Shown piece after piece: positions 40,933 to 52,022 of a DNA stretch of 64,000 nt (the first letter of the stretch is position 1; each line of letters starts with the position of its first letter). Under the pieces are notes generated by a model. That model was not told the origin of the DNA, did not search any database, and was given only the letters and a program-made list of their open reading frames with translations. The position numbers and the translations under genes were made by a program. The stretch spans positions 5,394,001 through 5,458,000 of the forward strand of contig NZ_CP045118.1 of NCBI RefSeq assembly GCF_009189165.1. Direction: 5' to 3'. Source of the DNA: Pseudomonas sp. SCB32. GTDB lineage: Bacteria; Pseudomonadota; Gammaproteobacteria; Pseudomonadales; Pseudomonadaceae.

Positions 40933-43900
40933 TCACGCCTTTTCCACGTTGACGAGGAAGGATTTGAACTCCGGCGTCTGCGTATTCCCGTCGCCCACGA
41001 AGGGGGTCAGGGTGTTGGTCAGGTAGCCGTTGCGCGCCACCCCGGAGAAACCCCAGTGCAGGGGGATACCCACGTGGTGCACGGTCTTGCCGTTGACCTG
41101 CAGCGGACGAATGCGCTTGGTCACCACTGCCACCGCCTTGATGAAGCCGCGGTTGGAGGAGACTTTCACACGGTCGCCGGCCTTGATGCCGAGCTCCTTG
41201 GCCAGCGCCTCGCCGATCTCGACGAACTGTTCCGGCTGGGCGATGGCATTCAGACGGCAATGCTTGGTCCAGAAGTGGAAGTGTTCGGTGAGCCGGTAGG
41301 TGGTCGCGGCGTAGGGGAACTCGTCGGCCTTGCCGAACAGCTCCATGTCGTTCTTGAACACCCGCGCGGCCGGACTGCTGATGGCCTGCGGATTCTTGTG
41401 CAGCGGGTTGACCCCGATGGGCGTCTCGAACGGCTCGTAGTGCTCGGGGAACGGGCCCTCGGCCATCTTGTCGACGGCGAAGAAGCGCGCCACGCCCTCG
41501 GGGTTCATGATGAACGGATTCATCCCCGCTTCCGGCGCCACGTCGACCTTGAAGTCGGGCACGTCGGTGCCGCCCCAGGCCTTGCCGTTCCACCACACCA
41601 GGCGCTTCTTCACCGGGTCCCACGGCTTGCCGCTGACGTCCGCCGAGGCGCGGTTGTAGAGGATGCGCCGGTTGGCCGGCCAGGCCCAGGCCCAGCCCAG
41701 GGTCTGGCCCATGGCGTAGGGGTCGCTGTTGTCGCGGCGGGCCATCTGGTTGCCCAGTTGCGTCCAGGAGCCGGCGAAGATCCAGCAACCGCTGGCGGTG
41801 CTGCCGTCATCGCGCAGCAAGGCGAAGCCCGGCAATTGCTCACCGGCTTTCGCCAGGACCATGCCGTTGTTCGGGTCGACCAGATCGGCCAGGGCCTTGC
41901 CGTTGTACTCCTTGGCCAGCTCGTCCGGGCCGGGTTCGTCGGGCCTGAGGTAGTTCCAGTCCAGGCCGAGGATCGGGTCGGGGAACTTGCCGCCGTCTTT
42001 CGCATAGGCACTGCGCAGGCGGTGGTACAGGCCAGCCATGATCGCGATGTCGGTGCGCGCCTCGCCCGGCGGTTCGGCGCCCTTCCAGTGCCATTGCAGC
42101 CAGCGTCCGGAGTTGACGATGGAGCCGTCTTCCTCGGCGAAGCAGCTGGTGGGCAGGCGGAACACGGTGGTCTGGATGGCCTTGCTGTCCACCTCGTTGA
42201 ACTCGCCGGCATTGCGCCAGAACTCCGAGGTCTCGGTCGCCAGCGGGTCCATCACCACCATCCACTTCAGCTTGGCCAGCGCGGCGCTGACCTTGGCCTT
42301 GTTGGGGAAGGAGGCGATGGGGTTGAAGCCCTGGCAGAAGTACCCGTTGACCTTGCCCTGGTACATCATGTCGAAGTAGCGCAGCACGTCGTAGCCGGCG
42401 CCTGGCATGTCGAGCTTGGGCAGCCAGTCGTAGCACCAGTTGTTGTCCTTGGTGGCGGACTTGCCGAACCAGGACTTCATCAGGCTGACGTGGAACTTGG
42501 GATAGTTCTGCCAGTAGGACAACTGTCCCGGCCGCAGCGGTTTGCTGGTGCGCTTGGCGATGTAGGCGTTGTAGTCCTGCTCCGCGTCCATCCCCAGGGT
42601 CAGGTAGCCCGGCAGCGAGTTGGACAGCAGCCCCAGGTCGGTCAGCCCCTGGATGTTGGAGTGGCCGCGCAGGGCGTTCATGCCGCCGCCGGGCATGCCG
42701 ATGTTGCCCAGCAGCAGCTGGACCATCGCGCCGGTTCGGATCATCTGTGCGCCCACCGAGTGCTGCGTCCAGCCCAGGGCATACATGATGGTCATCACCT
42801 TGTCCGGTGCGGCGGTGGTGGAAATCTCCTCCCACACCTTGAGCATCATGTCCTTGGGCGTGCCACAGATGTTGCTCACCACGTCCGGCGTGTAGCGGCT
42901 GTAGTGCTGCTTCATCAGGTTGAACACGCAGCGCGGGTTCTGCAGGGTCGGGTCGACCTTGGCGAAGCCGTCCTCGCCCAGCTCGTACTGCCAGGAGGAT
43001 TTGTCCGGGTAGGTGCGCTTCTCGGCGTCATAGCCGTTGAACAGGCCGTCCTCGAAACCGAAGCCTTCCTTCACGATGAAGGAGACGTCGGTGTAGTTGT
43101 GCACGTATTCCTTCTGGTACTTGCCGTTTTCCAGCAGGTAATTGATCAGGCCGCCGAGGAAGGCGATGTCCGTGCCGGTGCGGATCGGTGCGTAGTAATC
43201 GGCCACCGACGCGGAACGGGTGAATCTCGGGTCGACCACCAGCAGGCGCGCCTTGTTGTGCGCCTTGGCTTCGGTCACCCACTTGAAGCCGCACGGGTGC
43301 GCTTCGGCGGCGTTTCCGCCCATGATCAGGATCAGATCGGCATTCTTGATGTCGGTCCAATGGTTGGTCATGGCTCCACGGCCAAACGTCGGGGCAAGAC
43401 TTGCCACCGTCGGGCCGTGTCAGACACGCGCTTGGTTGTCGAACGCCAGTAGTCCGAGGGAACGCACCACCTTGTGGGTGATGTAGCCCGCTTCGTTGGA
43501 AGACGCCGACGCGGCCAGGAAGCCGGTGGTCAGCCAGCGGTTCACCGTCTGGCCCTGGGCGTTCTTCTCGATGAAGTTGGCGTCGCGGTCTTCCTTGATC
43601 AGCTTGGCGATGCGGTCCAGCGCATCGTCCCAGCCGATGCGCTTCCACTCCGAAGAGCCCGCTTCACGAATCTGCGGGTACTTCAGGCGGTTGGGGCTGT
43701 GGACGAAGTCGAGCAGGCCGGCGCCTTTGGGGCAGAGGGTGCCGCGGTTCACCGGGTGATCGGAATCACCCTCGATGTGGATGATGTTCTGCGCAACGTT
43801 CTTCGCCGCATCCCCTTGGCTGTACATGAGGATGCCGCAGCCTACCGAGCAGTACGGGCAGGTGTTGCGGGTCTCGACGGTGCGCGCAAGCTTGAAATGG

Positions 43901-44010
43901 CGGACCTGGTCGGCGAAGGCATCCGGGGGCGCGACCCCCAGTGCCGCCAGGCTCGATCCTCCAAGGCCTACAGCGCAGACCTTGAAGAATTGCCGACGGT
44001 TCATATCCAT
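40933..44010 (-). CDS. fdnG: Formate dehydrogenase-N catalytic subunit FdnG (selenoprotein, TGA=Sec197)
   Basis: The gene is one frame of 1,026 codons interrupted only by TGA at 43422-43420, in the context NQARV-TGA-HGPTVASL, the position of selenocysteine in E. coli FdnG (196). A SECIS hairpin follows. The start at 44010 (AGGAGACGCACG upstream) gives a Tat signal (MNRRQFFKVCAVGL). The N-terminal [4Fe-4S] motif is NTCPYCSVGCGIL, and molybdopterin-binding domains follow (LILIMGGNAAEAHP, and others). The periplasmic enzyme oxidises formate to CO2 and passes electrons to quinone through FdnH and FdnI. A translation tool without Sec will split it into 909-bp and 2,475-bp fragments. Confidence 0.97.
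43377..43422 (-). promoter_or_regulatory. SECIS element of fdnG
   Basis: Directly after the TGA, CACGGCC (43419-43413 on the minus strand) pairs with GGCCGTG (43383-43377). An inner stem GGCAA/TTGCC presents a GTC apical loop. The TGA-proximal stem and the G-U-C apex match the bacterial fdn-type SECIS bound by SelB. Confidence 0.9.
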
Positions 44011-44197
44011 CGTGCGTCTCCTGATCAGGCAGCGTACGTCCGGGGCATAGCCGGACCCCTGCTGCTTAAAAGATAGCCAAGCCAGGGCGATGCGCCAGCT
44101 TGAGCGGGGCAGACCATGCACGCTGGGGGTTTGCGGCGCATTGACGCGCGTCAGTCCGTCACCCGGATCGGACGGGGCAATACTCCCTGTGAGGGAG

Positions 44198-44350
44198 TTA
44201 CGGGTAGCTGCAGGAGAAACTGCTACCGTCGGGATTGCACGCTGACTGCTGGCGGTCGGGCTGGAGGGACTCATGCAGGCCCAGCAGGGCCAGCCCGACA
44301 AGAACCGCGAGCAGGTAATGGCGCGCATGTCTTCTTCTTATCGCTTTCAT
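44198..44350 (-). CDS. 50-residue membrane protein upstream of fdnG, unknown
   Basis: The ATG at 44350 has a strong GGAGGACGTC site. The peptide begins MKAIRRRHARHYLLAVLVG, with a helix LLAVLVGLALLGLH and a Cys-containing tail (SACNPDGSSFSCSYP). It is too short for usual annotation but the ribosome site and membrane/tail layout favour a real gene. It is 187 bp upstream of fdnG in the same direction and could be a small respiratory-complex or stress peptide. A 12-bp palindrome (TGACGCGCGTCA, 44142-44153) lies between it and fdnG. Confidence 0.65.
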   Translation of the reverse strand: MKAIRRRHARHYLLAVLVGLALLGLHESLQPDRQQSACNPDGSSFSCSYP

Positions 44351-44454
44351 GACGTCCTCCAAGGATGGGTCACTTCAGCCTGCGATCGGGGCACGAAGCC
44401 CTGCCATGTAGAAAATTCTGCAACCGATCCGCCAGGTGTCAATCGCTGGCTTGA

Positions 44455-46572
<2,118 letters not shown>

Positions 46573-46580
46573 CGGCTCTT

Positions 46581-46731
46581 CGTAGGAGCGAGCTTGCTCG
46601 CGAACCGCCGGACACCGTAAGCCGCCGGCTAACTCGTTCGCGAGCAAGCTCGCTCCCACAGGGTCAGCTCCTCTGCATACCTGTAGGAGCGGGCCATGCC
46701 TGCGAATCGCGCCCATGGGGCGCTCCTACAG
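46581..46731. repeat. Two REP-like palindromes after fadH
   Basis: GTAGGAGCGAGCTTGCTCGC (46582) pairs with GCGAGCAAGCTCGCTCCCAC (ends 46658). A second unit, GTAGGAGCGGGCCATG...CGCTCCTAC, spans 46683-46730. They fill the gap between convergent fadH and the SRPBCC gene. Confidence 0.85.
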
Positions 46732-46745
46732 GTGAAACACCGGAA

Positions 46746-47150
46746 TCACGCCGATTCCAGCAACCCCTTGATCGCCTGCAAATCCTTCTCGACCCACTGC
46801 GCATCCCGCTCGAAGGTGGCGTCATCCATCTGCGGCTGGCGCAACAGGGTGAGCTGCAATTCGCAGCCATCGCCATTGGGGATCAGCCGCAACGGGATGT
46901 GGATCGCCGGGCTGTCGCCGGGCAGCACCGCGTGGTCAAGCACGCCAAACGCATTGCGCGGCGAGAAGCGCACCCGCAGTGGCCCCTGGGGCGTCTGCGC
47001 CAACCACAAGTCGCCTTGCAACGGCTCGATCGAGTAGCACAAGCCCGACGCCCAGCGCGGGAAGTTCTGCGGTTCGGCAAGAAAGTCGTAGGCTTCGCTC
47101 CAGCGCCGCTCGATGCGAACGCTCAGGGTGCGAGAGGGAACGGTATGCAT
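46746..47150 (-). CDS. SRPBCC-family (START-like) protein
   Basis: The ATG at 47150 has GGGAG six bases upstream (a nearer ATG at 47156 leaves almost no spacing) and gives 134 residues. The pattern SVRIERRWSEAYDFLAEPQNFPRWASG and the C-terminal helix RDAQWVEKDLQAIKGLLES are typical of polyketide-cyclase/SRPBCC lipid-binding folds. The ligand is unknown. It stands alone between fadH and a small hypothetical gene. Confidence 0.85.
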   Translation of the reverse strand: MHTVPSRTLSVRIERRWSEAYDFLAEPQNFPRWASGLCYSIEPLQGDLWLAQTPQGPLRVRFSPRNAFGVLDHAVLPGDSPAIHIPLRLIPNGDGCELQLTLLRQPQMDDATFERDAQWVEKDLQAIKGLLESA

Positions 47151-47185
47151 AGCCATCTCCCGGGAAATTAACCTTGTTCCGGTGC

Positions 47186-47743
47186 CTACCGGGTCGACTG
47201 TCCCTGGTCGCCCAGAAGGTACTCGGGGCACTTCCCCTTGGACGACAGGCGTAGCACCGCGTCCTCTCGGGAGAAACAACCCTGATCACGGATATGCAGC
47301 CCAGCACGGCGGCAGCTCCCCGATACCCACTCCCCTGTACCATCCACTCGAACGAACAACAGATTCCAGACGCCATCCTGCATCTCTCCTCCGTTGTAGG
47401 AGCGGCCGTACTCGGGCAGATAGACCGGCCCACCATAGCCTCCCGCCAGACAGACAGTCCTCCAGTCCCAAGCTGCCAGCTCCGCCAGGCGGATCTGCGC
47501 GACATTGTTCCTGGCGCGTGCTTCGAAGCGAGACCGCAGTTGCAGCTCATTCCAGCTACCGGGCCAACCCAACACCGCATACCCAAGCACGTACACCAGA
47601 CAGCTCCCACCCAAGGCGAGCGCGCAAACGACCAAATACTTCAGTGCACGCAAAAATACGTGCCTGTCGACCAACCCATTCGTCAATTCATCTGTCCTTA
47701 TGTCATTGGGCTGTCTGCATGCAGATGCCCTGTCCTGGTGCAT
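47186..47743 (-). CDS. Hypothetical membrane-anchored protein
   Basis: A reading from ATG 47743 gives 185 residues with a helix (LKYLVVCALALGGSCLVYVLG), then WNELQLRSRFEARARNNV and a Cys/Trp-rich periplasmic part (WDWRTVCLAGGYGGPVYLPEY, SGSCRRAGLHIRDQGCFS, KGKCPEYLLG). No family is recognised. The start is uncertain because only a weak site (GGGCAG) precedes it. The coding sense is supported by the membrane helix and spaced cysteines. Confidence 0.65.
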   Translation of the reverse strand: MHQDRASACRQPNDIRTDELTNGLVDRHVFLRALKYLVVCALALGGSCLVYVLGYAVLGWPGSWNELQLRSRFEARARNNVAQIRLAELAAWDWRTVCLAGGYGGPVYLPEYGRSYNGGEMQDGVWNLLFVRVDGTGEWVSGSCRRAGLHIRDQGCFSREDAVLRLSSKGKCPEYLLGDQGQSTR

Positions 47744-47788
47744 ACTAGCCGGCTGCCCTTTTCGTTTCGATTGCCCAGGAGTCACTCC

Positions 47789-48238
47789 ATGCCAACGCCG
47801 CCCTGGTGGATGTTCGTACTGCCCCTGATCGCCGGCGCCTGCCTGCCGCTGCAAGCGGGCATCAACGGCCAGCTGGCCAAGCAGGTGTCCAGCGTGCTGG
47901 CTGCCGCGCTGATTTCCTTCTTCGTGGGCATGATGGGTCTGCTGGTGCTGACCCTGGCCAACCGCGAATTCCCCAGCCTCGCCGCCCTGCGCGAACTGCC
48001 CTGGTGGCAATGGTGCGGTGGCTTCCTCGGCATGTTCTTCATCTTCATCGCCGCCTTCGCCGCACCGCGCGTCGGCGCGCTGATGTTCATGGTGCTGGTG
48101 CTCGCCGGCCAACTGGGCATGGCCATGACGCTTGACCACTTCGGCTGGGCCGGCTTCCGCGAAGCGCCGGTCAGCGGATTGAAGATCGCCGGCATGGCCG
48201 CCATCGCCGTCGGCATCTGGATGATCCGCAAGGGCTGA
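47789..48238 (+). CDS. Small DMT-type transporter (DUF606/YdcZ family)
   Basis: This 149-residue protein has five hydrophobic segments (WWMFVLPLIAGACLPLQAGIN, LAAALISFFVGMMGLLVLTL, CGGFLGMFFIFIAAFAAPRVG, ALMFMVLVLAGQLGMAM, GLKIAGMAAIAVGIWMI). The PLQAGINGQLA and APRVGA motifs are typical of the DUF606/YdcZ half-size DMT family. The ATG follows CCCAGGAGTCACTCC. The substrate is unknown; half-size members act as dimers. Confidence 0.88.
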   Translation: MPTPPWWMFVLPLIAGACLPLQAGINGQLAKQVSSVLAAALISFFVGMMGLLVLTLANREFPSLAALRELPWWQWCGGFLGMFFIFIAAFAAPRVGALMFMVLVLAGQLGMAMTLDHFGWAGFREAPVSGLKIAGMAAIAVGIWMIRKG

Positions 48239-48280
48239 TAAGCTGGAAGACAGCGGACGGTACGCTCGCAGGAGAATCCC

Positions 48281-48829
48281 ATGACCGACATCCAGGTGAT
48301 CCTGGTCGACGAACACGACAACCCAACCGGCACGATGGAAAAGCACGAGGCCCATCAACTGGGGCTGCGCCACCGGGCCATTTCGGTGTACCTGTTCAAC
48401 AGCGCCGGTGAGCTCCTGCTGCAACGCCGCGCCCTGGGCAAGTACCACTGCGGCGGGCTGTGGAGCAACAGCTGCTGCAGCCACCCGTACCCGGGCGAAT
48501 CGGCGCAGCACGCCGCCGAACGCCGGCTGCGCGAGGAGATGGGCGTACAGGTCGCACTGCACAAGTTGTTCGAGTTCAGCTATCGCCTGGAACTGTCCAA
48601 CGGCATGACCGAGCACGAATACGGTCATCTGTACGGTGCCATCGACAACCAGCCGCCGCGTCCTGATCCCGAGGAAGCCGACGACTTCCGCTACATCGCC
48701 CTGGCCGACCTGGAAGCCGAGATGGCAGCCTACCCGGAACGCTTCACGCCCTGGTTCCTCGTCTGCTACCCGACCTTCAGGGATTACTTGCGCGACCACG
48801 GCGGACTCGCAGCCCTGCCTGCGTCCTGA
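48281..48829 (+). CDS. idi: Isopentenyl-diphosphate delta-isomerase, type I
   Basis: This 182-residue Nudix-fold enzyme interconverts IPP and DMAPP. The catalytic Cys lies in WSNSCCSHPYPGE, the metal-binding His in RHRAISVYLF and SHP, and the Glu in NGMTEHEYGH. The Nudix box is degenerate (AERRLREEMG), as in all Idi. It follows the DMT gene by 42 bp with GCAGGAGAATCCC before the ATG. In bacteria using the MEP pathway Idi is optional and helps balance the two C5 units. Confidence 0.95.
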   Translation: MTDIQVILVDEHDNPTGTMEKHEAHQLGLRHRAISVYLFNSAGELLLQRRALGKYHCGGLWSNSCCSHPYPGESAQHAAERRLREEMGVQVALHKLFEFSYRLELSNGMTEHEYGHLYGAIDNQPPRPDPEEADDFRYIALADLEAEMAAYPERFTPWFLVCYPTFRDYLRDHGGLAALPAS

Positions 48830-48928
48830 GGACTCAGTTCGGCGCCCTGCTTTTCGTCGAAAGGCCGCGCAATTCTTCGCGCCGGCCACTATGATGCGCG
48901 CCTGCGCACCACCCCGCTGAATGCCGCC

Positions 48929-49330
48929 ATGAGAAAACCACCGCTGATCGCCAACGCCGAGCTGGACCGCCTGGAAACCTGGGCCAAGTACACCTCGGGC
49001 CTGTGCAAGGACTGCAATGCCACCTGCTGCACCATGCCGGCGGAAGTGAACGTCAACGACCTGATCCGCATCGGCGTCGTCGACGAGTTCGAGCGCGAGG
49101 AACCGGCGAAGAACATCGCCAAGCGCCTGCTGAAGGAAGGCATCGTCGAGCGCTTCAACCAGAAGAGCGGCATCTTCACCCTGACCCGCACCAGCAATGG
49201 CGACTGCTACTTCCTCGACCGCAAGACGCGCCTGTGCACCGTCTACGCCAAGCGCCCGGACACCTGCCGCAACCACCCGCAGGTCGGCCCGCGCCCCGGC
49301 TACTGCGCCTACCGCAAGAAAGCCGACTGA
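48929..49330 (+). CDS. YkgJ-family cysteine-cluster protein
   Basis: This 133-residue protein has the zinc/iron-chelating domain pattern GLCKDCNATCCTMPAEV, GDCYFLDRKTRLCTVYAKRP, TCRNHPQVGPRPGYCAY. Eight cysteines could bind an Fe-S cluster or Zn. The biochemical role of UPF0153/YkgJ proteins is not established. It stands between idi and a MATE exporter. Confidence 0.88.
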   Translation: MRKPPLIANAELDRLETWAKYTSGLCKDCNATCCTMPAEVNVNDLIRIGVVDEFEREEPAKNIAKRLLKEGIVERFNQKSGIFTLTRTSNGDCYFLDRKTRLCTVYAKRPDTCRNHPQVGPRPGYCAYRKKAD

Positions 49331-49396
49331 CCGACACGGTCTGAAATCCCGGGCGCTCCCGGCTCGCTATACTGCGAGCCTGCTCAGGAGCCCCGC

Positions 49397-50746
49397 ATGA
49401 ATCCCCTGCTCGAAGCCTGGCGTCACCAGCCGACCCACCGCCGCGTCTGGGCGCTCGCCGCGCCGATGATCCTCTCCAATGTCTCCGTGCCCCTGGTCAC
49501 CCTGGTGGACAGCGCGGTGATCGGCCACCTGCCGCACGCCCACCAGTTGGGCGCGGTGGCCGTCGGCGGCGGGCTCTATACCCTGCTGGTGGGCGTGCTC
49601 GGTTTCCTGCGCATGGGCACCACCGGCTTCGCCGCCCAGGCCGCCGGGCGCGGTGATGGCGGCGCGCTGCGGCGGATTCTCGGACAGGGCCTGCTGCTCG
49701 CCCTGGGGTTGGCGCTGCTGCTCGGTGCGCTGGCGCTGCCGCTGACCGATCCGGCCCTGGCGCTGATGCGACCGTCCGCCGAGCTCGACACGCTGGCCCG
49801 CCAGTTCTTCCATATTCGCCTGCTCGGCCTGCCCGCGGCGCTGGCCACCTACGCGCTGGTCGGCTGGTTCCTCGGTACGCAGAACGCCCGCGCGCCCCTG
49901 GCGATCCTGCTGACCACCAACCTGATCAACATCGCACTCGACCTGTGGTTCGTGCTCGGCCTGGAATGGGGCGTGGCCGGCGCCGCGCGGGCCTCGGTGA
50001 TCGCCGAGTGGAGCGGCGCCCTGCTCGGCCTGGCGCTGACCCGTGGCGCGCTCCAACGCTACCCCGGCCTGCCGGACTGGACACGTCTGCGCGGCTGGGC
50101 GAGCTGGCGGCCGCTGCTGATGGTCAACCGCGACATCTTCATCCGCAGCCTGGCCCTGCAGGGCGTGTTCTTCCTGCTCACCGTACAGGGCACGCGCCTG
50201 GGCGACGCCACCGTCGCGGCCAACGCGCTGCTGCTCAATGGCCTGATGGTCACCTCCTACGCCCTCGACGGCCTCGCCCACGCCGTGGAAGCCCTGTGCG
50301 GCCACGCCATCGGTGGCCGTGACCGCACCGCGCTGCGCCGCTCGCTGGTGGTGGCCTGCGGCTGGTCGCTGATCGCAAGCCTCCTGTTCGTGGCCCTCTT
50401 CACCTTCGGCGGGCACCTGTTCATCGCCCTGCAGAGCGATATCCCCGAAGTGCGCGCCACCGCCGACCAGTACCTGCCCTACCTCGCCTGCCTGCCGCTG
50501 ATCGGCCTGTGGAGCTACCTGCTGGACGGCCTGTTCATCGGTGCCACCCGCGCCCGCGAGATGCGTAACGCCATGCTCCTGGCCTGCGCCGCCAGCCTGC
50601 CGCTGGGCCTCTTGCTGCAACCCTTCGGCAATCACGGGTTATGGCTGACCTTCCTCTGCTTCATGCTGCTGCGCGGGCTGATCCTCGGGCTGTACGCCTG
50701 GAGACTGACGCGCCAGGACGCCTGGCAGGTGCCTGCCGGGGCCTGA
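49397..50746 (+). CDS. MATE-family efflux transporter (DinF-like)
   Basis: This 449-residue inner-membrane protein has 12 helices in two MATE repeats. Motifs include LAAPMILSNVSVPLVTLVDS at the start, FLRMGTTGFAAQAAG, GWFLGTQNARAPL and DGLAHAVEALCGHAIGGRD. The latter is typical of DinF-type members. It probably extrudes organic cations or oxidised metabolites with Na+ or H+. Family-average length; start preceded by CAGGAGCCCCGC. Confidence 0.92.
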   Translation: MNPLLEAWRHQPTHRRVWALAAPMILSNVSVPLVTLVDSAVIGHLPHAHQLGAVAVGGGLYTLLVGVLGFLRMGTTGFAAQAAGRGDGGALRRILGQGLLLALGLALLLGALALPLTDPALALMRPSAELDTLARQFFHIRLLGLPAALATYALVGWFLGTQNARAPLAILLTTNLINIALDLWFVLGLEWGVAGAARASVIAEWSGALLGLALTRGALQRYPGLPDWTRLRGWASWRPLLMVNRDIFIRSLALQGVFFLLTVQGTRLGDATVAANALLLNGLMVTSYALDGLAHAVEALCGHAIGGRDRTALRRSLVVACGWSLIASLLFVALFTFGGHLFIALQSDIPEVRATADQYLPYLACLPLIGLWSYLLDGLFIGATRAREMRNAMLLACAASLPLGLLLQPFGNHGLWLTFLCFMLLRGLILGLYAWRLTRQDAWQVPAGA

Positions 50747-50843
50747 AAATGTGGACGCCGCGCTGGAACGCACGGATGCCGCCCTCTACAGTGCCAGGCA
50801 CTGCAATTTCGTACCCAAAGGCCCCATCAGAAGGACCCGCCCC

Positions 50844-51299
50844 ATGGCCCAAGCCATTGCCGCCTACCTGCACTACCTGTCGATCTTCGTCCTGTTCGCC
50901 CTGCTGGTGCTGGAGCACCGCCTGTTCCGCCTGCCGCTGGACCTGGAACGTGCGCGCAGCCTGATCGTCGTCGACATCGCGTATGGCGCCTGCGCCGGCG
51001 TGGTGCTGCTGACCGGCGCGGCGCGCGTGCTGTGGTTCGCCAAGGGCGCCGAGTACTACCTGCACAACAGCCTTTTCCACGCCAAGATCGGGCTGTTCGT
51101 GCTGGTCGCGCTGCTGTCGATCCTGCCGACCATGACCTTCCTCAACTGGCGCAACGACCTCAAGGCTGGCCGTGTGCCGCAGGTGAGCACGCGCCAGAGC
51201 CGACTGGTGACCATGACCATCCGCCTGGAACTGCTGGTCCTGCTGATCCTGCCGCTGCTAGCCACCTTGATGGCGCGTGGCTACGGAATGATCGGCTGA
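50844..51299 (+). CDS. DUF2214 membrane protein
   Basis: The ATG at 50844 (AGAAGGACCCGCCCC) gives 151 residues with four helices: AAYLHYLSIFVLFALLVLEH, VVDIAYGACAGVVLLTGAAR, KIGLFVLVALLSILPTMTFL and ELLVLLILPLLATLMARGYG. The YLHYLSIF and TGAARVLWFAKG motifs match DUF2214, whose function is unknown; some relatives are cytochrome-like redox proteins. It lies 97 bp after the MATE gene. Confidence 0.88.
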   Translation: MAQAIAAYLHYLSIFVLFALLVLEHRLFRLPLDLERARSLIVVDIAYGACAGVVLLTGAARVLWFAKGAEYYLHNSLFHAKIGLFVLVALLSILPTMTFLNWRNDLKAGRVPQVSTRQSRLVTMTIRLELLVLLILPLLATLMARGYGMIG

Positions 51300-51404
51300 T
51301 TGATCGGCACACTCCGACGAACCCACCAGACAACTCCGATCCCGGATGTCCTCTGATCCGAGGATGCTCCTGCGCAGCCCGCCGAACTGCCGCAGGACAC
51401 TCCC

Positions 51405-52022
51405 ATGCCCACTCCCGCCACCCGCCTCGCTTGCCTGGCTTTGCTCGCCCTTGGCCTGGTTGGCTGTGCGAGCAACGACTTCACCCTGGAGGCGGATCTG
51501 CCCGGCGACTTCAAGTTCACCGGCGATGCCCTGTACGTCACCACAACGAACAGCGCCTGCACCCAGCAGAGCAGGCACCGCCTCTTCGAAACCTCAGGCA
51601 ATGGAGAGAGGCCGCGCCGCATCAGCTTTGTGGTGCCGCTCAAGCAACAGCTCGAGGGCTGCAACCTGGAGCTGAGCGGCATCAGCATCGAGCTCGGCGG
51701 CAGTTCGCAGCCTGTCTATTCGGACGGCAATCGCGCCGACATCGCCCTGGCCGGACTGGTCGTTCGTGACCGGTTGCCCGCCGGAGAGCCCGGCATGCCC
51801 AGCGAGGGCACGCTGATTTTCGATGGCCAGTGCCGCTGGACTACCCCCGCAGACGGGTCCGTCAGGACCTTGCAATGTCATGCTTCGGATCTGCAGGGGA
51901 ACTGGTTCGAAGGTGCCCCCGGCGGCGTCGTGCAGCGCAACCAGCTGGCAGGGCGCACGGTGCGCCTGGCCATCGCCATGCCGGCGGAGCTGCCCGAACT
52001 GGCCGGCGGCACTCATCCCTGA
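51405..52022 (+). CDS. Lipoprotein of unknown function
   Basis: This 205-residue product has signal LACLALLALGLVGC (lipobox LVGC). The mature part is beta-strand-rich with four Cys (NSACTQQS, LEGCNLEL, FDGQCRWT, TLQCHAS), which could form two disulfides. No family is recognised. Its 3' end overlaps the end of the convergent N-acetyltransferase gene by 10 bp. Confidence 0.78.
   Translation: MPTPATRLACLALLALGLVGCASNDFTLEADLPGDFKFTGDALYVTTTNSACTQQSRHRLFETSGNGERPRRISFVVPLKQQLEGCNLELSGISIELGGSSQPVYSDGNRADIALAGLVVRDRLPAGEPGMPSEGTLIFDGQCRWTTPADGSVRTLQCHASDLQGNWFEGAPGGVVQRNQLAGRTVRLAIAMPAELPELAGGTHP

Noticed and set aside
43420..43422. Apparent frameshift or nonsense in fdnG
   Set aside because: The TGA is the selenocysteine codon, with matching flanking residues and a SECIS hairpin.
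41056..43452. 798-codon plus-strand frame
   Set aside because: Antisense to fdnG; no motif, no ribosome site; it arises because the GC-rich third positions of fdnG remove stops on the opposite strand.
47186..49276. 696-codon minus-strand frame across idi and the DMT gene
   Set aside because: Only its last 185 codons look like a protein; the rest is antisense to idi, YkgJ and the transporter.
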